This document shows positions 25,701-37,779 of a stretch of DNA of 64,000 nt, piece by piece; position 1 is the stretch's first letter, and each line of letters begins with the position of its first letter. The notes beneath the pieces are model-generated. The model worked only from the letters and a program-made list of their open reading frames with translations, was not told the origin of the DNA and searched no databases. Origin of the DNA: Cubamyces lactineus. Its lineage: Eukaryota > Basidiomycota > Agaricomycetes > Polyporales > Polyporaceae. Location: positions 972,420 to 1,036,419 of the forward strand of contig JACDTU010000015.1 in assembly GCA_022376465.1 (NCBI GenBank), read 5' to 3'. The translations under genes were made by a program, and so were the position numbers.

Positions 25701-27313
25701 CGACCTCTGTAAGCGCCATAGATTCTCCGAGCTGACATGTAGTTGACGATTGGTTAGCCTTGGTTGCTGGGTTGGCCGTCAGACGTTTAACGACAATGGG
25801 CGTATACGGGCATCTACGTTCATTTATAACTTCCAAGTGTCTAAGCATGGCGAGCCCGGGAAAGCCATAGCTAACCCTGCAATCTGTTCAGCCTCGTGGT
25901 TCTCTCATCCATCTGTTTCTGGGGAGTTCGCGGGTACGACCTCCGATGGCGAACTCCAGTACGTCGTCACGGTCGCCTGCGACTCAGTGCAAGCTGCGAT
26001 GTTCTCTCTGAAAGTCACATTGGGCAAGGACGGAATGACACTGTACGGTGAACGAGACGATCTCGGTAGTTTCAAGCATCCCTCCCAAAAACCTCGAGTG
26101 GTAATGAAGAAGGGTACCGCTCCTGAGACCATGATCTTCTATCCTGACCCGACAACGCTACAACTAGCCAAAGCGAAGTCGCTGTGGGATTTTGCGATAT
26201 CCACCATCCTCTACGACATCCGCCGCCGTCGCTTCTCCTGGGGTTTCATAAGAGAACGCAGGGACAGGAAGCGACTTCTAAGCTCTCTTCTCTACGCCGA
26301 GGCATCCAATGGTTACCTTCACGCCGAGGACAACTGGGAACGAGCTCGGTTGCTCAATATCACGCTCCCTGAAGACGTGCAGTTCTTCGCATACGCGGCC
26401 CTAGTGCCCACCAAGTTCCCATGGTTGCTTCCCTGGTGCGACGGATGCCACCGGGTCCTGAGGACGGTGGAACCCTGCATGCGCTGTTGTTCATTCTCCT
26501 CTGCGACTATGTGCGCCTCGAGTGTAGCGTTGTGTGGTCGCGAGGAGTGCCTGAACGAGTACTCGCGATATCCGTCCAACCGTATTCTCAAGACGCGGAC
26601 GACGGAGTGGACGATGGACAAGTTCACGGCAGAGACGGGTGTCACCATCACGAAGCTGGACGAACTGTTTGAACACGCGGTACGGGCTATACGTCGTGCG
26701 CCCTCTTCGATTTGGGAAGACGAGTGCGACTTTGGCGATGAAGCGGACTACGCCTCCCTTTCGGGTGTCGACAAGGAATCAGATGGGTATGGTCGATTCT
26801 TTTCTCTCGCCTGCTCGCACAGCGTATCGAGCTTCTTGCGACGCACGTCATCTCAATGGTCACTATCGCTCGAGACGGACACGAGCATACGAACCTCAAG
26901 CCTGCGCGCCCCGTACTATTTTCGCCCTAGGTGCATTAGTTGCCGCACGACTGTATCTTTCCCCTGCTGGGTATGCACGCAATGTCCGGGTACGCCCATA
27001 TCAAGCAGCTGAGAGAGTTATGCCCGATTGACAATGACACCCACAGAACCCACATACATCTGCTCCGCTTGCGATGCGAAAGGCGGGGTCGCGCACTTGG
27101 ACCATGAGGCCTGAGGAACGGCACGCTTTGCTGAAAGTGCGGGATGCTCGGGTTCCCAGCCCAGACTCCTCAGTGGCAAGCAGTCGGGGCAGCTCACCGT
27201 CGCCAACCTTTGTCGTACGTCCGACCATGGTCACCCCGGTAGAGCGATCGAATGCGCATACAGAATACGAGAGTCCGCTTGGGTCAAGCTCAACGGACGT
27301 GAGCCTAGAATAG
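22738..27313 (+). CDS. Large multi-exon protein: helical (MLKL/HeLo-like) N-terminus, EF-hand region, Cys-rich C-terminus
   Basis: Several plus-strand open segments separated by short introns fit one gene. The N-terminal part (22738-23640) is helical and contains DILEGANACDAYMSC and WNEILLGYVCRFKQRQADFALIIALY, resembling the four-helix N-terminal domain I know from agaricomycete STAND/MLKL-like proteins. A Ser-rich linker (23700-24050) and PEVALRSNFMRFERKFEVQ follow. Next comes a region WMSRYLNHCDMQGITDVLDHQATGIMTVDDLNRF (24550-24650), an EF-hand-like loop with neighbouring helices, then membrane-proximal-looking helices. The C-terminus carries two CxxC pairs (RCISCRTTVSFPCWVCTQC, then YICSACDAKGG), a ZZ-like zinc site. 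Start (22738 or 22789) and end (about 27113 or 27313) are uncertain, as is every intron. Function unknown; domain pairing suggests signalling or cell death. Confidence 0.6.
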
Positions 27314-27639
27314 CTGGGGTCGACTCGGGCGGACTAGTAGAACTTACCAGGTAGGCGTAACACATAGTTGTAGTCTATATCACGATACGTTTCGATGCAT
27401 TGAATTCATGACCAGCATTCCATGACTGTCTGCATGCTGAGCGCAATCCTACAACCCATTGCGCAAACCAATAATAGGGTAACATCCACATCCACATACA
27501 GGATAATAGGTGAGAATACGACGAAAGAAATAGAACGATAGTAGAACGAACTACCTCGAAAGGTAGAGAGGCTGGGTACTGCTATATCACTACGCCCGAA
27601 ATGGAGGGAGGGGGTATTACAGATACGTACGTACACACG

Positions 27640-30600
27640 TTACAACTTCATGAGGCCCTTCATCGCGTTCGCGACTGCGAAGCTCGACTTCGCCATCACC
27701 TGCCGCGACTCCTTCGTCACCTCTGCCTGAGCCTGCACCTCGCTCAGCTTGTTCGCATGCTCGCCGAGCTCGCGCAGGATCTCTTCGCCCTGCGCTTGCG
27801 AGCCGGGCGGGAAGCTGTCCTTGCACACCGCGACGATACTTGACACGATCGTGATGATCTGTGTCAGGTTCTCGTTCAGCGTGGGCGAGGGTGTCGGACT
27901 CCGGACGCCGGACAGTACGCTCTGGATGGCATACACGATCGACTCCGTCTGAGCCTCAAGGTATGGCTGTGGAGAGGTATTATCAGCTACCATATAGCGG
28001 TGGCATGCGAAGGGGCATCAAACGCACCTTGAGTTCTGCCCACGCATCATCGGGGTTCTCGCCCGTCGCGGAGCTATCGCTCTTGTTGCCATTCCCATTC
28101 AGCTTCGCCCGATCAAAGACGGGCGGCGGCGAGCTCGTATTCGAATTCGACATGTTGGACGGCGGACGGCGACCCTCAAGCGACGGCCGACCCGTGGAGC
28201 CTGCTCCCCGAGGCGGCGACGCGGGCGAGTATCGGTCCTCCCCGTTCCGCGAGCTCGTGCTACTCCCTGAGCGCTGGTGATTCGACCGGAGCTCATCAAC
28301 GGAGCGCAGAGACGGTGTGTACCCGTTTGTTGCGGACGAGCCTGTTCCTGCCGTGGATGCAAACTGCTCCTGTTCCGCCTTGGTTGCCTTGCGCATATGA
28401 ATCGTCTTCCCGATCTCTGTCACCGTTGCCGATACGTGGCTCGCGGCAGCATCGAGCAGACTGACGGGCGACATTCCCGAGCTCGTGGCGTGCGTCTTTG
28501 CGGCAGCTACGAGGTTGCTCAGCGTCGCGTCCAAACGCTCCCGGAGGGCTTGCAGGGCTTCAGGATCGACTTCGGCGCGGTCTCGCTGTGGTCTGCGTTC
28601 AAACGCGCGGACATCGTCGCTGATGGCAGTTACTGCGTTCACGACATCCTTCATCGGCTGCAAGACACGCGTAGGGGCGTTCGACCGACCGGCGGTGAGG
28701 AGGCTGTCGATGGAGGATACAAAGGCGGTGACATGGATATCAACAAGTCCGCCATCTCGTGCTATAGGCAGGCGATCGTCGACTTTGGGCGGTTGCAGGA
28801 AGAGCTGCGATGTCGCTGATGCGCTGTTGTCTATAGATGTTTCATGCGCTCTCAAGATATGTCGACATACCTTTGACGCTACGGAGCTCGGTCTTGGCCT
28901 GCTCGTACTTGCGTTTGTAATCCTTAAGTTGCGCATCCAGATCGCGAATCACTGCTAGGTCGTTATCCTTTGCCGCCAAGAGTTCGTCGTTGCGTCGCGA
29001 CAAATCAGACAGCTCAGTCATCAGCCCCTCCATATCTGACCGGAGCTGCTCGAGAATTTCCGAGTCGACCTGGGGACGGACACGTCAATTCGGGCACAGC
29101 CAAGGCGTCATTGAGAAGAACGCACCGAACCGCCTCCACTAGAGGCCTCAAGCCGCTCGCATCGATCGCGCAATTCTTGTAGTTCCTCTTCGTCTTGACG
29201 CTGCCGCCTCGCGGCGATGTCCTTCTCGCGCGCGCGCTCCTCACGCAACGCCTCGAGCTCTTGCTGCAGAGACAGCACACCGTTGCTCTTCTCTTCCAAT
29301 CGCTGTACGTTCGAACACGGATGAGTTTGGCCTGGTAAGACGGTATTCGGCTGCGAAAGGAGGCACGTACTTGACGAAGCTCGTTCAATTCCTGTTCCAT
29401 TGCGCGCACGCGCTTCTCCCCGTCGAGCCACTTCATCTCGCGCTCCTGCACGTCCTCGAGATCCCGCTCGAGACTCGTGATGCGCGTCTGCATCGTCGCG
29501 ATCTTGAACTCGTACTCGCGTCGCATGCGCTCTGCATCCTCACCGCCTGCCACACTCCCGCGTCCGCCCAGCATACGCGCCCCAATACCTGCTGCGCCCG
29601 TAGACCGATCCGACGCCGCGGACTGTCGCCCGTACGACATGCGATCGTAGTAGTCGTCTCCACTCCGGCCGCCTGGGCCATCGTCATCGTCTCCATCCGC
29701 AGCTTGCAACCGCGCGCTCAAACCGTTGAGGCCACCGAGGCCGCCTACTGGAGGACTGCGTGGGCTCAAATCATTGTCGCGCTCCGAGTCGCTGGCGCCA
29801 CCGCCGCGCTCGATGCTTCGGTCCCGTCCGCGGTCGCGGTCCATGGCGGTACTTGAGCTATCGCGTGCTTCTCGGCCATAGGGTACCTCGATGTCCTCTT
29901 CCGCAATAGTACTCTTGTTCGGTATGATCATACCCATGCCGGCGGTGGCGCTCTGTGCATTGGACGCACTAGTAGATTCGCTGTTGATACTGACCGACTC
30001 GCTCGGTCGGCGGCCGAGTCCAGTGGTGTCTTGTGACGGTCGCCGTCGATCGCCACCGTACATGTCCTGGGATGGTTTGCGCCGGCTACCGTAGCCACCG
30101 TCGGCGCCACCATAGGCGTCGGCACTGCGCCGACCGTTGTCCTCGCTGGGACGGCGACCTGCACCGGAGATGCTCCCTCCGTAACCGCTGTCGTTGGCGC
30201 GATCCTCAGAAGCGCGACCGTTGCGTGGGAAATCGGGGGATGGGTAGTCATCGTAAGCGGAACCAGGGGATGCGGCTGGGAGGGTATCTTGGGGCTGCGG
30301 GAGACATCAATCAAAGGATGTATGGGAAGATAGACAAATGGCATACCTCGTCCTTGAACTCGGGATAGCGACGAGCAAGCTCATAGTAGACGTCGCTAGA
30401 GAGGTCTTTGAATCTGCCTGTGGGTAGGGTGGCGAGCTTCTGACGGGCTTGGTTACGCTTGGGATGGAAGTCGTCGCGAACGGGAAGGAAAGGGACTGGA
30501 AGGGAAGGTGAGCGATGTGGAGAGCAAGGGAGAGGAGAAAGAGAATGGACCTTCGTTGTCGGTCGTGTTGTTCTTGCGACGCATCAACTCATCGTAGACG

Positions 30601-31200
30601 TCTGTGGAGAGCTCCTGAAACTGCTGGCGGGTGAGACGAGTGAGCTTCTGGCGAGCAGTGGAACGCGAATTGGCAGGCTCTATGGAATGGAGAAGTTAGC
30701 AAGAGAAGGGATGGGAAGTTGATGGATCATGAAGATAGAGCGGATGGCATGGTACGAGGCGTGCGTCCCGAGAAGGATACGAGGCTCGGGTGGGAGGAAA
30801 GCGTCCATGGACGAGGTCGCTATCAGGCAAGTGCGTTGAAGCAGATGGGGAAGAAAGAGGGATGGGAATGGGGTAGACTGGGCTGTGACGGAGGGCAACG
30901 AAGGATGACGGGGTAACATGGACGAGTGTTGTGTATGTCTTTGCGAGCGATGGGCAGGGAGGAATGATAGAGCGCAGCGGGAAGCGGGTTGCGAGGGAGC
31001 GACGAACCTTTTGCCAAGTAGGAGGCGAGGTATTTGCTGAGCTCCTCAAAGTGGATGCGTGCAATGGCGCGTGGGTCAGAGGAGGACTGGTTGGTGGAGT
31101 TGTTTGGGAGAGGGCGGTAGGATTCTGTGCGATAGTTTGATATGCCAGAGTAAGTCGTGTTTGTCGGGGAGGAGGCGCGAGTCGAGCCGGTGCGTCTCAT
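27640..31200 (-). CDS. SPA2: Spa2-type polarisome scaffold protein, multi-exon
   Basis: Starts at 31200 (MRRTGSTRASSPTNTTYSG). Two Spa2-homology/GIT repeats are plain across exons: ARQKLTRLTRQQFQELSTDV (about 30650-30570) and ARQKLATLPTGRFKDLSSDV (about 30450-30390). A long disordered Ser/Arg/Gly-rich segment (about 30290-29550) follows, then a coiled coil (30-kb to 28.9-kb side: LERDLEDVQEREMKWLDGEK, LQQELEALREERAREKDIAA, LDAQLKDYKRKYEQAKTELR). A globular C-terminal region ends MKGLMKL at 27640. Family role: scaffold at hyphal tips for formins, Bud6 and MAPK-pathway components. This fits loosely with the Slt2 MAP kinase elsewhere in the window, with which yeast Spa2 interacts. About seven introns. 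Confidence 0.85.
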
Positions 31201-31288
31201 GGCGTGCGTAGGTTATCAAACAAGAGAGAGGGTATCTAGGACGCAGGGCCGTCTGAGCAGACGGGAGAGGAGGAGTGGCGAGACGGAG

Positions 31289-31320
31289 ACGGAGGAGGAG
31301 GAGGAGGAGGAGGAGGAGGA
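31289..31320. repeat. (GGA)n microsatellite, about 10 units
   Basis: Uninterrupted GGA/GAG triplets lie between the divergent SPA2 and RCC1 genes, about 90 nt upstream of the SPA2 ATG. On the SPA2 sense strand this is a (TCC)n pyrimidine tract in the 5' leader or core promoter. Confidence 0.9.
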
Positions 31321-31485
31321 CAAGGAAGAACACCGCGGCTCAAGCCAAGCAGCACTTTCCGTAGGCGCTCGCCATCAACGCGCGGGGGAAAGCTACAAGC
31401 AGCAGCGGGCAGAGCATATCACGGAAATAAACATAGCAATCCAGCCAACAAACAAATACAGGCATGGTGTCCTCTGCCAGCTCCG

Positions 31486-33079
31486 TCATGTCTTCTTCTG
31501 TAGTAATCCCAGCGAATGCTGGCCCCCACACGATACTGCCTTCGCCGACCAAGATCCACCCGTCCTCCGTACAATCATCCTAGGCGTCCTCACGTCTTCG
31601 CCCGTCCCCACCTGTCCCGTCGTATCACGCCCCCAGCCGTACATCGCCCCTCCCGCAGTCACGGCAAGATTGTTGTGCGTTCCGCATGCGACCCCAACCA
31701 CCGGATCGTCGTCCTCCGGGAAGCGAACCAGGACAGGCTCGGGGACGAACCCACCAGGATACCGCGCCCTCAGCGTCTCTACACTGTCCGCTACGCCTAG
31801 CTGCCCATCTTCGTAGTTGCCACAAGCATACACGCGTCCGTCGGACACCAGGAAGAGCGTATGCTGAGAGCCTCCGGCAACTTGTACCACAGTCGCTCCT
31901 CCAAGGTCCGCCTTGCATAGACCTATGACGGCAAGCGGCGCCGGAACAATGCGATCTTCTCTCCTCCCAGTGCCTACGCCAGTGCCAGTTTGACCATGTG
32001 CGTTGAGGCCCCATCCCCACACCGTGCCTTCCTCGTCGACAGCAAACGAATGGTCGGCACCAGCGCCGACGACAACTGCTTTTCTCGCGCGTGACTGCAA
32101 CACGACCCGCTCCGGGACTGTCCCTTTCACGAGGTGTCTCTGGAGCACCCGGCGCCCAAGCTGCATGAACTCGCCTGAACCTGCAGTGTACACCTCACCT
32201 TTCACTGTGAGCAGGAGAATGTGGTTGTCGCCGGCCGCCACCGCTGCGAATTCCAAGCCTGCCGTCCCGGATATGGCTACAGGTGTGTACTGCTGCTTCA
32301 CCCTAGGAGAAAAACCAAGAGGACCATTGGATGTCTACGCATGGATGAGCCAAGTTTGAGAGGGGCGTTTAGACTTCAACGTACCCTGTACGTGCCCCAG
32401 GCACGCAGCTGGCCCTTGCCGTCCAATACGACGGTTATGCAGTCTCCAGCTGCAACCTTGACGGCGCGGAAGCCCTCATCACGGAGACTCTGGATGGGGG
32501 CAGGGACATGGAAAGGAATCGATGTCGCTTCGTCCACTTCAATAGTTCGTGCTCCGTCGGTGACGGTGATCGTCGTCCGGCCAAGTTCGCTGTTGTCATT
32601 CGAACCGCACGTCCAGACCTGAAGTTCGAATGTGAGCATTGCAAGAGATGTTCAAACGTGCGACTCACAGTGCCTGTTTCATCAATGAACACAGTATGCA
32701 TGCCGCCAGCAGCGATGCTTTCCAATCCAGCTTCCTTTTCGCCGAAAGCGCCTTCCCTTGACAGATTCTCAACATAACGGTTCCGACGGGGCTTGGGCAC
32801 ACTGATCTCGAGTACCTCCTCATCCATACCAAGCTGTCCTGAGTCTGATCCACCCCAGCCAAACAGCTGCCAACCAGGCCGTTCGTGGGTAGGAGGTACA
32901 GGCAGAGGATTCAGCCACTGTGCAGCCGTGCCTGCACTCGTTCCATTGTCGGCTCTTCTAGTAGCAGGGCGCTTTGCAGGTTTTGGTGGCGAAGGAGAGC
33001 TACTGGCTGGTGCACGGCGTTTCCTTTGCGTGGTCGGACGGTCACGCGTTGCATTCATTTGAACCACTCCGAGGGCCAT
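31486..33079 (-). CDS. PRP20: RCC1-family Ran guanine-nucleotide exchange factor (Prp20/Pim1 type)
   Basis: Three main exons. The N-terminus (ATG at 33079, or 33058 giving MNATRDRPTTQRKRRAP) is basic, as in nuclear RCC1. The beta-propeller blades follow: QLFGWGGSDSGQLGM, AAGGMHTVFIDETGT-VWTCGSNDNSELG, VAAGDCITVVLDGKGQLRAWGTY, VAAGDNHILLLTVKGEVYTAG, VGAGADHSFAVDEEGTVWGWG, VAGGSQHTLFLVSDGRVYACG, VACGTHNNLAVTAGGAMYGWG and SCGGQHSLGLL. Seven blades and the order match Ran exchange factors rather than looser RCC1-like proteins. It should load Ran with GTP on chromatin. It ends LGLLQKKT at 31486. It shares a short divergent spacer with SPA2. Confidence 0.9.
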
Positions 33080-33637
33080 GAGCGGTGTGGGGTGTGGGTA
33101 GAGCACTAGCGAACAACGAGACCAGGAGGAGGTGTCTAGAGCACTAGCAGCATGGAGGGTTTCTAGGAATCCTGCCAACAGCGTAGGAGCGATGCAAGTC
33201 GTTAGCAACGTTTGAGAGATGAGATGTCAACCTACTGGCTCTTTGGTTCTGTGGGCGTGTGTTGAATAACAAATCAATTTGGACGGTAGTTGCTCATTAT
33301 GTAAGCGCCCATGTCGGAAACTCGCTACAACCGCCTCAGCCTGACTCTGCCTTGACCATGTTGCAAACGATTCGAACCTCCCTCTGGGCTCGATAGTTCA
33401 GCACGTTCTTCAGGCGGACAAAGTGCTACACACGCTCGAACACGGCTCACAAGCACGCGTATGCCATGACTCAAGTGACATGATTGATCGCAGCTCTCGT
33501 CCTGAGCGCATACTCTGCCCTATGTGGTACGTTGTACTTACTTCCGACGCTCCTGAAGGTCGCATTAGACTGCCTTGATCCTGACGCCATCTCAGCATCA
33601 CATATCATCCACACCGTCACGCAAAGCACTTTGCTTC
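33080..33637. other. Intergenic, divergent promoter region
   Basis: About 560 nt between RCC1 (minus) and a HET gene (plus). No gene recognised. Confidence 0.4.
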
Positions 33638-35829
33638 ATGCAGTTACCACCTAGGCCGCGCTCCATCTGCTCGTCCGCCTGGCAAGGTGTCTTTGCCGCA
33701 CATTTCGGGCTCTTCAGCGAGTCCCTCAACCGGTCTTGGGACAGCAACACCCGCAAATGGGTGTGGACAGGAGGGTTCGAGTACTCCACCAGCTTGGCCG
33801 CGATGCTCAAATGCGCCAAAAAGGGCTGTCGCTGGTGTCGATTCCTTGTGTATTACTTCCCCTCGGAGTTTGCACGGTCCTCGGTTTTCCGCCGCAAGTC
33901 TCCTCTCTCCAGGGTGAACATTCGAATAGGAAGTCCCGCTAGGCTTCCTCCATACTTGACTATGATAGTAAACGAGTGTGAACGGTCGTTCGATATCTGG
34001 ACAACGGAAGGTGCGCTCACGGGCATTGACGCCTATCGTCTAGTACGTTCCTCAGTTCGTTCTTCATGCTGACACGTATGCGAATCCGCATAGATAACCC
34101 CGCGGCCATTTGGATCCACGGACGTTTGCGCATTCCACACGTAGGTGATCCGCGTGTGTTGGCCTTGGCCAAGGCTTGCATCAAGCAGTGCGTATGCGAC
34201 CATGAACGTTGCAGGATGATTGCACCACCTGGTCCTGCGTCTCTCCCGTCTCGACTCATCGACTGCTCCAACCTTTTTTGCCTTCGCATACTTGAGACGG
34301 ACAGCACCATGTGTAGCGGGCGGTATATCGCGCTGAGCTACGTTTGGGGTGACGACCAGCCTTATCGCACTACAAAGGACAACCTCGCTTCCTACACCAA
34401 GCACGGGGTAGACTATTCGACCCTCTCTCAAACCGTCCGCGATGCCATTCGCGTTACCCGGGCGCTCGGTGTCCAATATTTGTGGCTCGACAGCCTATGC
34501 ATCATACAGGATTCGCAAGAGGATAAGCATCGCGAATTGGCGCGTATGCGAGACGTATATCGCCACGCTTACCTCACCATTGACGCCGCCAGCGCTGGGA
34601 GTGTAAACGAAGGATTCCTCCAAGATCGGCGACCTCTTGACCCCGAACACACATTACCCTTCGTCTGTCCGCGCGACTCAACGCGCCCGCTATCGGAAGG
34701 CATAGCACCAACTGGCGAAATCTATCTCACCCATGAGGCTACAATGGATCTACAAACCCACGCTGAAATGCACGGGAAGCTACCCCAAAGCTACACCGCA
34801 AGGCGTGCATGGTGTTTGCAAGAGGCGTTGTTATCAACCCGGTCGCTCGTCTTTACCTCTGAGACCCTGCAGCTGAGATGTCACTCCCAGACCCAAAACG
34901 TCGGTGGAGCGAGCCATAATCCTGAATTCGACCTGCCTCGCTTACCGGACGCTGTCTTCCATCCCGATAAGCGGATTACGCCGGGCTCGGACGAATGGAG
35001 GTACGCCCGCGAAAGTTGGTGCAAGATCGTTGAGGACTATAGCAGCCGATCGCTCTCCTATCCGTCGGACAAACTCATCGCCTTCGCTGGGCTTGCGGAG
35101 CTGTATGCGTGCGCGCTGTGCTCAGACTACCTGGCTGGGCTTTGGCGCAGCACTCTCCTCTTCGATTTGCTATGGCAGCGCCGACCTGGCAGTTCAACAC
35201 TACGATGTGCTGGATATCGCGCCCCGTCATGGTCATGGGCATGCATCGATGGGCCTATGACTTTCTTCACGCACCATTTACGGACCAATACACAAGCTTT
35301 GGCGGAAGTTGTCGAATGCGAAGTCACGCTGCAAAACGAAAACCTACCTTATGGACCCATCGACGGTGGGTCACTCATCCTCCGCGCGACGTGTCTCCGA
35401 CACCGCCGACGCGCCGGCGCCGACGGGTCCTACAGGAGTTTTCGACAAATAGCAATCGTGATGGAGCCCTCCGAAGGTGGAAGAGCGCAGCCCACATCAG
35501 TTGACTCCGAGTCTGAGGCCAACCTCGAGTCGCATGTCTTCTATGCGCCCAACGAGCTCAGTGCTACCACCCATTTCGACTGCGAAGAGGAAGATATTAC
35601 CCTTCCGGAGATGTGGATTGTTCCCCTCATGGTCTTTGACGGGTGGCAGGTCATCGGAATAGCGGTGACACGCGCGGATGGGGATGCCTGGCGGGGAGCC
35701 CTTGCACAACCCGGAGACTGTGCTACGAGGGGGAGAGCAGTCTATCGGAGGGTTGGGTTCTGCGGTATCCAACACCCACACTACTCTGTCTTGAACAGCT
35801 ATCCGAGAGTAGAGATTGAGCTCGTTTGA
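33638..35829 (+). CDS. HET-domain protein of the SYVWGD class, two exons
   Basis: A second, distinct HET subfamily. Exon 1 (start 33638 preferred, 33575 possible) holds the N-terminal Cys-containing region AMLKCAKKGCRWCRFLVYYF that usually precedes HET in this class. A short intron around 34040-34091 (donor candidate GTACGT, acceptor GCATAG) joins it to the long second exon; the exact donor is not settled because the most obvious pair gives the wrong phase. Exon 2 carries YIALSYVWGDDQPYRTTKDN, LSQTVRDAIRVTRALGVQYL, WLDSLCIIQDSQEDKHRELA, VYRHAYLTIDAASAGSVNEG and RRAWCLQEALLSTR, then APSWSWACIDG. These are the standard motifs of HET/TOL-type proteins. Role: vegetative incompatibility-type recognition or cell death, by family. 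Confidence 0.88.
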
Positions 35830-36321
35830 TCTTGGCAGGATGATCACGAATGACAAGTAGTTCCTAGATCATTTTTGAGTGTCGTACTCACATGTTGATG
35901 CAGAGCGTCATTCTTTCGTATCTGCTGCATTCTCGTTATTTGTTCATCGATTGCGCCTCTTGCATGCTCTCGTAGTACTCCACTTTCACGCTTGAAAGCC
36001 TGTGGTGAGGACTGCATGTTCACGATGGCATAGCTACGCCAACACAAGATGCCCGAATACTTGCGAACCAGGCTCGCGCCGCGGTGGGCTGCCAGCGATT
36101 GTCTGGGCCCGATACCCGCAGCACGACTCAGCCCAGCCACCATCCCTCCAGCGCTGCCTGTCCGAGTATAGCTGGTACATGCCACCACAAATCTGCTCCC
36201 GATCGCGAGCTGCAGACCACCTCCCCTTCGCACGATCAAATAATTGTAAGTTGGCTATCATCCGAAGGTCCCCTAGTCCGTTTCAGTATCCTTCTCAACG
36301 CCGAAGCTGTAGGTAGCGGCT
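35830..36321. other. Intergenic between two HET genes
   Basis: About 490 nt. A minus-strand open frame of 131 codons lies here but has no motif and overlaps promoter-like sequence; I do not call it. Confidence 0.45.
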
Positions 36322-37779
36322 ATGAGGCTACTCAACACAGAAACCTACGAGCTCCATACATTCCCCTCGGCCGATCATACGCCACCCTACGCCATTCTCT
36401 CTCATTGCTGGGATGCCACAGGCGAAGTCACTTTTGCCGATATCCAACACCTCCCTCGCGCGCGCACAATGTCGGGCTGGTCCAAAATCGAAAACGCATG
36501 TGCTGTCGCTCGTCGGAGACATCATTGTGAATGGCTGTGGATAGATACTTGCTGCATCGACAAAGGCAGCAGCGCAGAGCTCTCCGAGGCCATCAACTCC
36601 ATGTTTGCGTGGTATCTGCGTTGCAATGTTTGTCTTGCCTACCTCAGCGACGTTCCTACTTGCGAAAATCCTGCCGAATGCAACGCGCACCTGAGAGCAA
36701 GTCGCTGGTTCACTCGCGGATGGACACTCCAGGAGCTCATCGCGCCCGCTCGAAACGTGGTTTTTCTCTCCAAAGACTGGGTCGAGCTTGGCACGCGGAG
36801 CGACCTCGCTACATACCTGGCAGGCTTCACGAAGGTCGATCGTAGCGTATTGGTAGACTCTGAAGGGCGTCGCGACTGGCACCTCTCGAAGCTCCGCTCG
36901 GTCAGTATCGCGGAGCGCATGTCTTGGGCAGCTGGACGAAACACGACAAGGCCAGAGGACAAAGCTTACTCGCTCATGGGCATCTTCGACGTCAACATGC
37001 CAGTCCTCTATGGTGAAGGAGCCGATAAAGCGTTCCGTCGCCTTCAGCGGGAGATCATACGAGAATCGTTCGACCATAGCAGCTTCGCCTGGGGTGTCCG
37101 GACAACGCGGTCCTGGCTTGGGAACAATCAGCGCACAGTGCGTAGCGACAAGCTGTTGTGCCGGGATTCTTGGAGTCAGGGCTCCTTACTTGCAACCTCG
37201 CCCGACGACTTTCGTGACTCTGCAGGCCTCAAGGGGGAATCCTTGATGAAACTCACAGGCTCGCTTCGCCTCTCCGACCTAGGAGAGCCACATTTCTACC
37301 CTACCAACTACGGCATTCGCATCCGACTTCCACTCTGTTTCCTCGGCGCGCGGGATTCGTGGCAACTCTACCACGCGCTGCTTGCGTGCAGCACTCACTC
37401 AGACCCTGACGCTCGAATCGGGTTGCTGCTACTGCGGATACCTGGGACGGATGTGTACTACTGTATGAACATGTCCGACCTGGAATCCAGGAGCTCAGAT
37501 TCTGAGGTCGGGAGTAGAGTGGTTGAACTCTCTGGATCCTCTCTTGAATCAATACGGCCGAAGTTCCTATCCACCTGGAAGCTGTCGACTATGTACATAC
37601 GCGACTATGTACCAGTACCACCCACAGTGCTTTGGTCCAACGGGTACTTGCACCCCACGGCATATCAGCGTACATCACCTCGGGGAGTCGAGCGGCCGAG
37701 GCCCCCTTCCCCGCAGCTCTTTGCCAACCTCTCCCAACGGATGCTTTCGCGGTTAGCCAGCGAATTGAGGTTGAGGTGA
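36322..37779 (+). CDS. HET-domain protein, 485 aa
   Basis: Intronless 485-residue paralogue of the genes at 2773, 13123 and 22289. It starts MRLLNTETYELHTFPSADHT. HET motifs: YAILSHCWDATGEVTFADI, CEWLWIDTCCIDKGSSAELS, FAWYLRCNVCLAYLSDV, RGWTLQELIAPARNVVFLS. The post-HET block: AYSLMGIFDVNMPVLYGEG, FRRLQREIIRESFDHSSFAWG. The C-terminal part has YPTNYGIRIRLPLCF and ends in a Pro/Arg-rich tail. By family it acts in non-self recognition. It appears intact. Confidence 0.9.
   Translation: MRLLNTETYELHTFPSADHTPPYAILSHCWDATGEVTFADIQHLPRARTMSGWSKIENACAVARRRHHCEWLWIDTCCIDKGSSAELSEAINSMFAWYLRCNVCLAYLSDVPTCENPAECNAHLRASRWFTRGWTLQELIAPARNVVFLSKDWVELGTRSDLATYLAGFTKVDRSVLVDSEGRRDWHLSKLRSVSIAERMSWAAGRNTTRPEDKAYSLMGIFDVNMPVLYGEGADKAFRRLQREIIRESFDHSSFAWGVRTTRSWLGNNQRTVRSDKLLCRDSWSQGSLLATSPDDFRDSAGLKGESLMKLTGSLRLSDLGEPHFYPTNYGIRIRLPLCFLGARDSWQLYHALLACSTHSDPDARIGLLLLRIPGTDVYYCMNMSDLESRSSDSEVGSRVVELSGSSLESIRPKFLSTWKLSTMYIRDYVPVPPTVLWSNGYLHPTAYQRTSPRGVERPRPPSPQLFANLSQRMLSRLASELRLR

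Noticed and set aside
35844..36239. 131-codon minus-strand frame between two HET genes
   Set aside because: No motif, no splice structure, and it covers the likely promoter of the gene at 36322.
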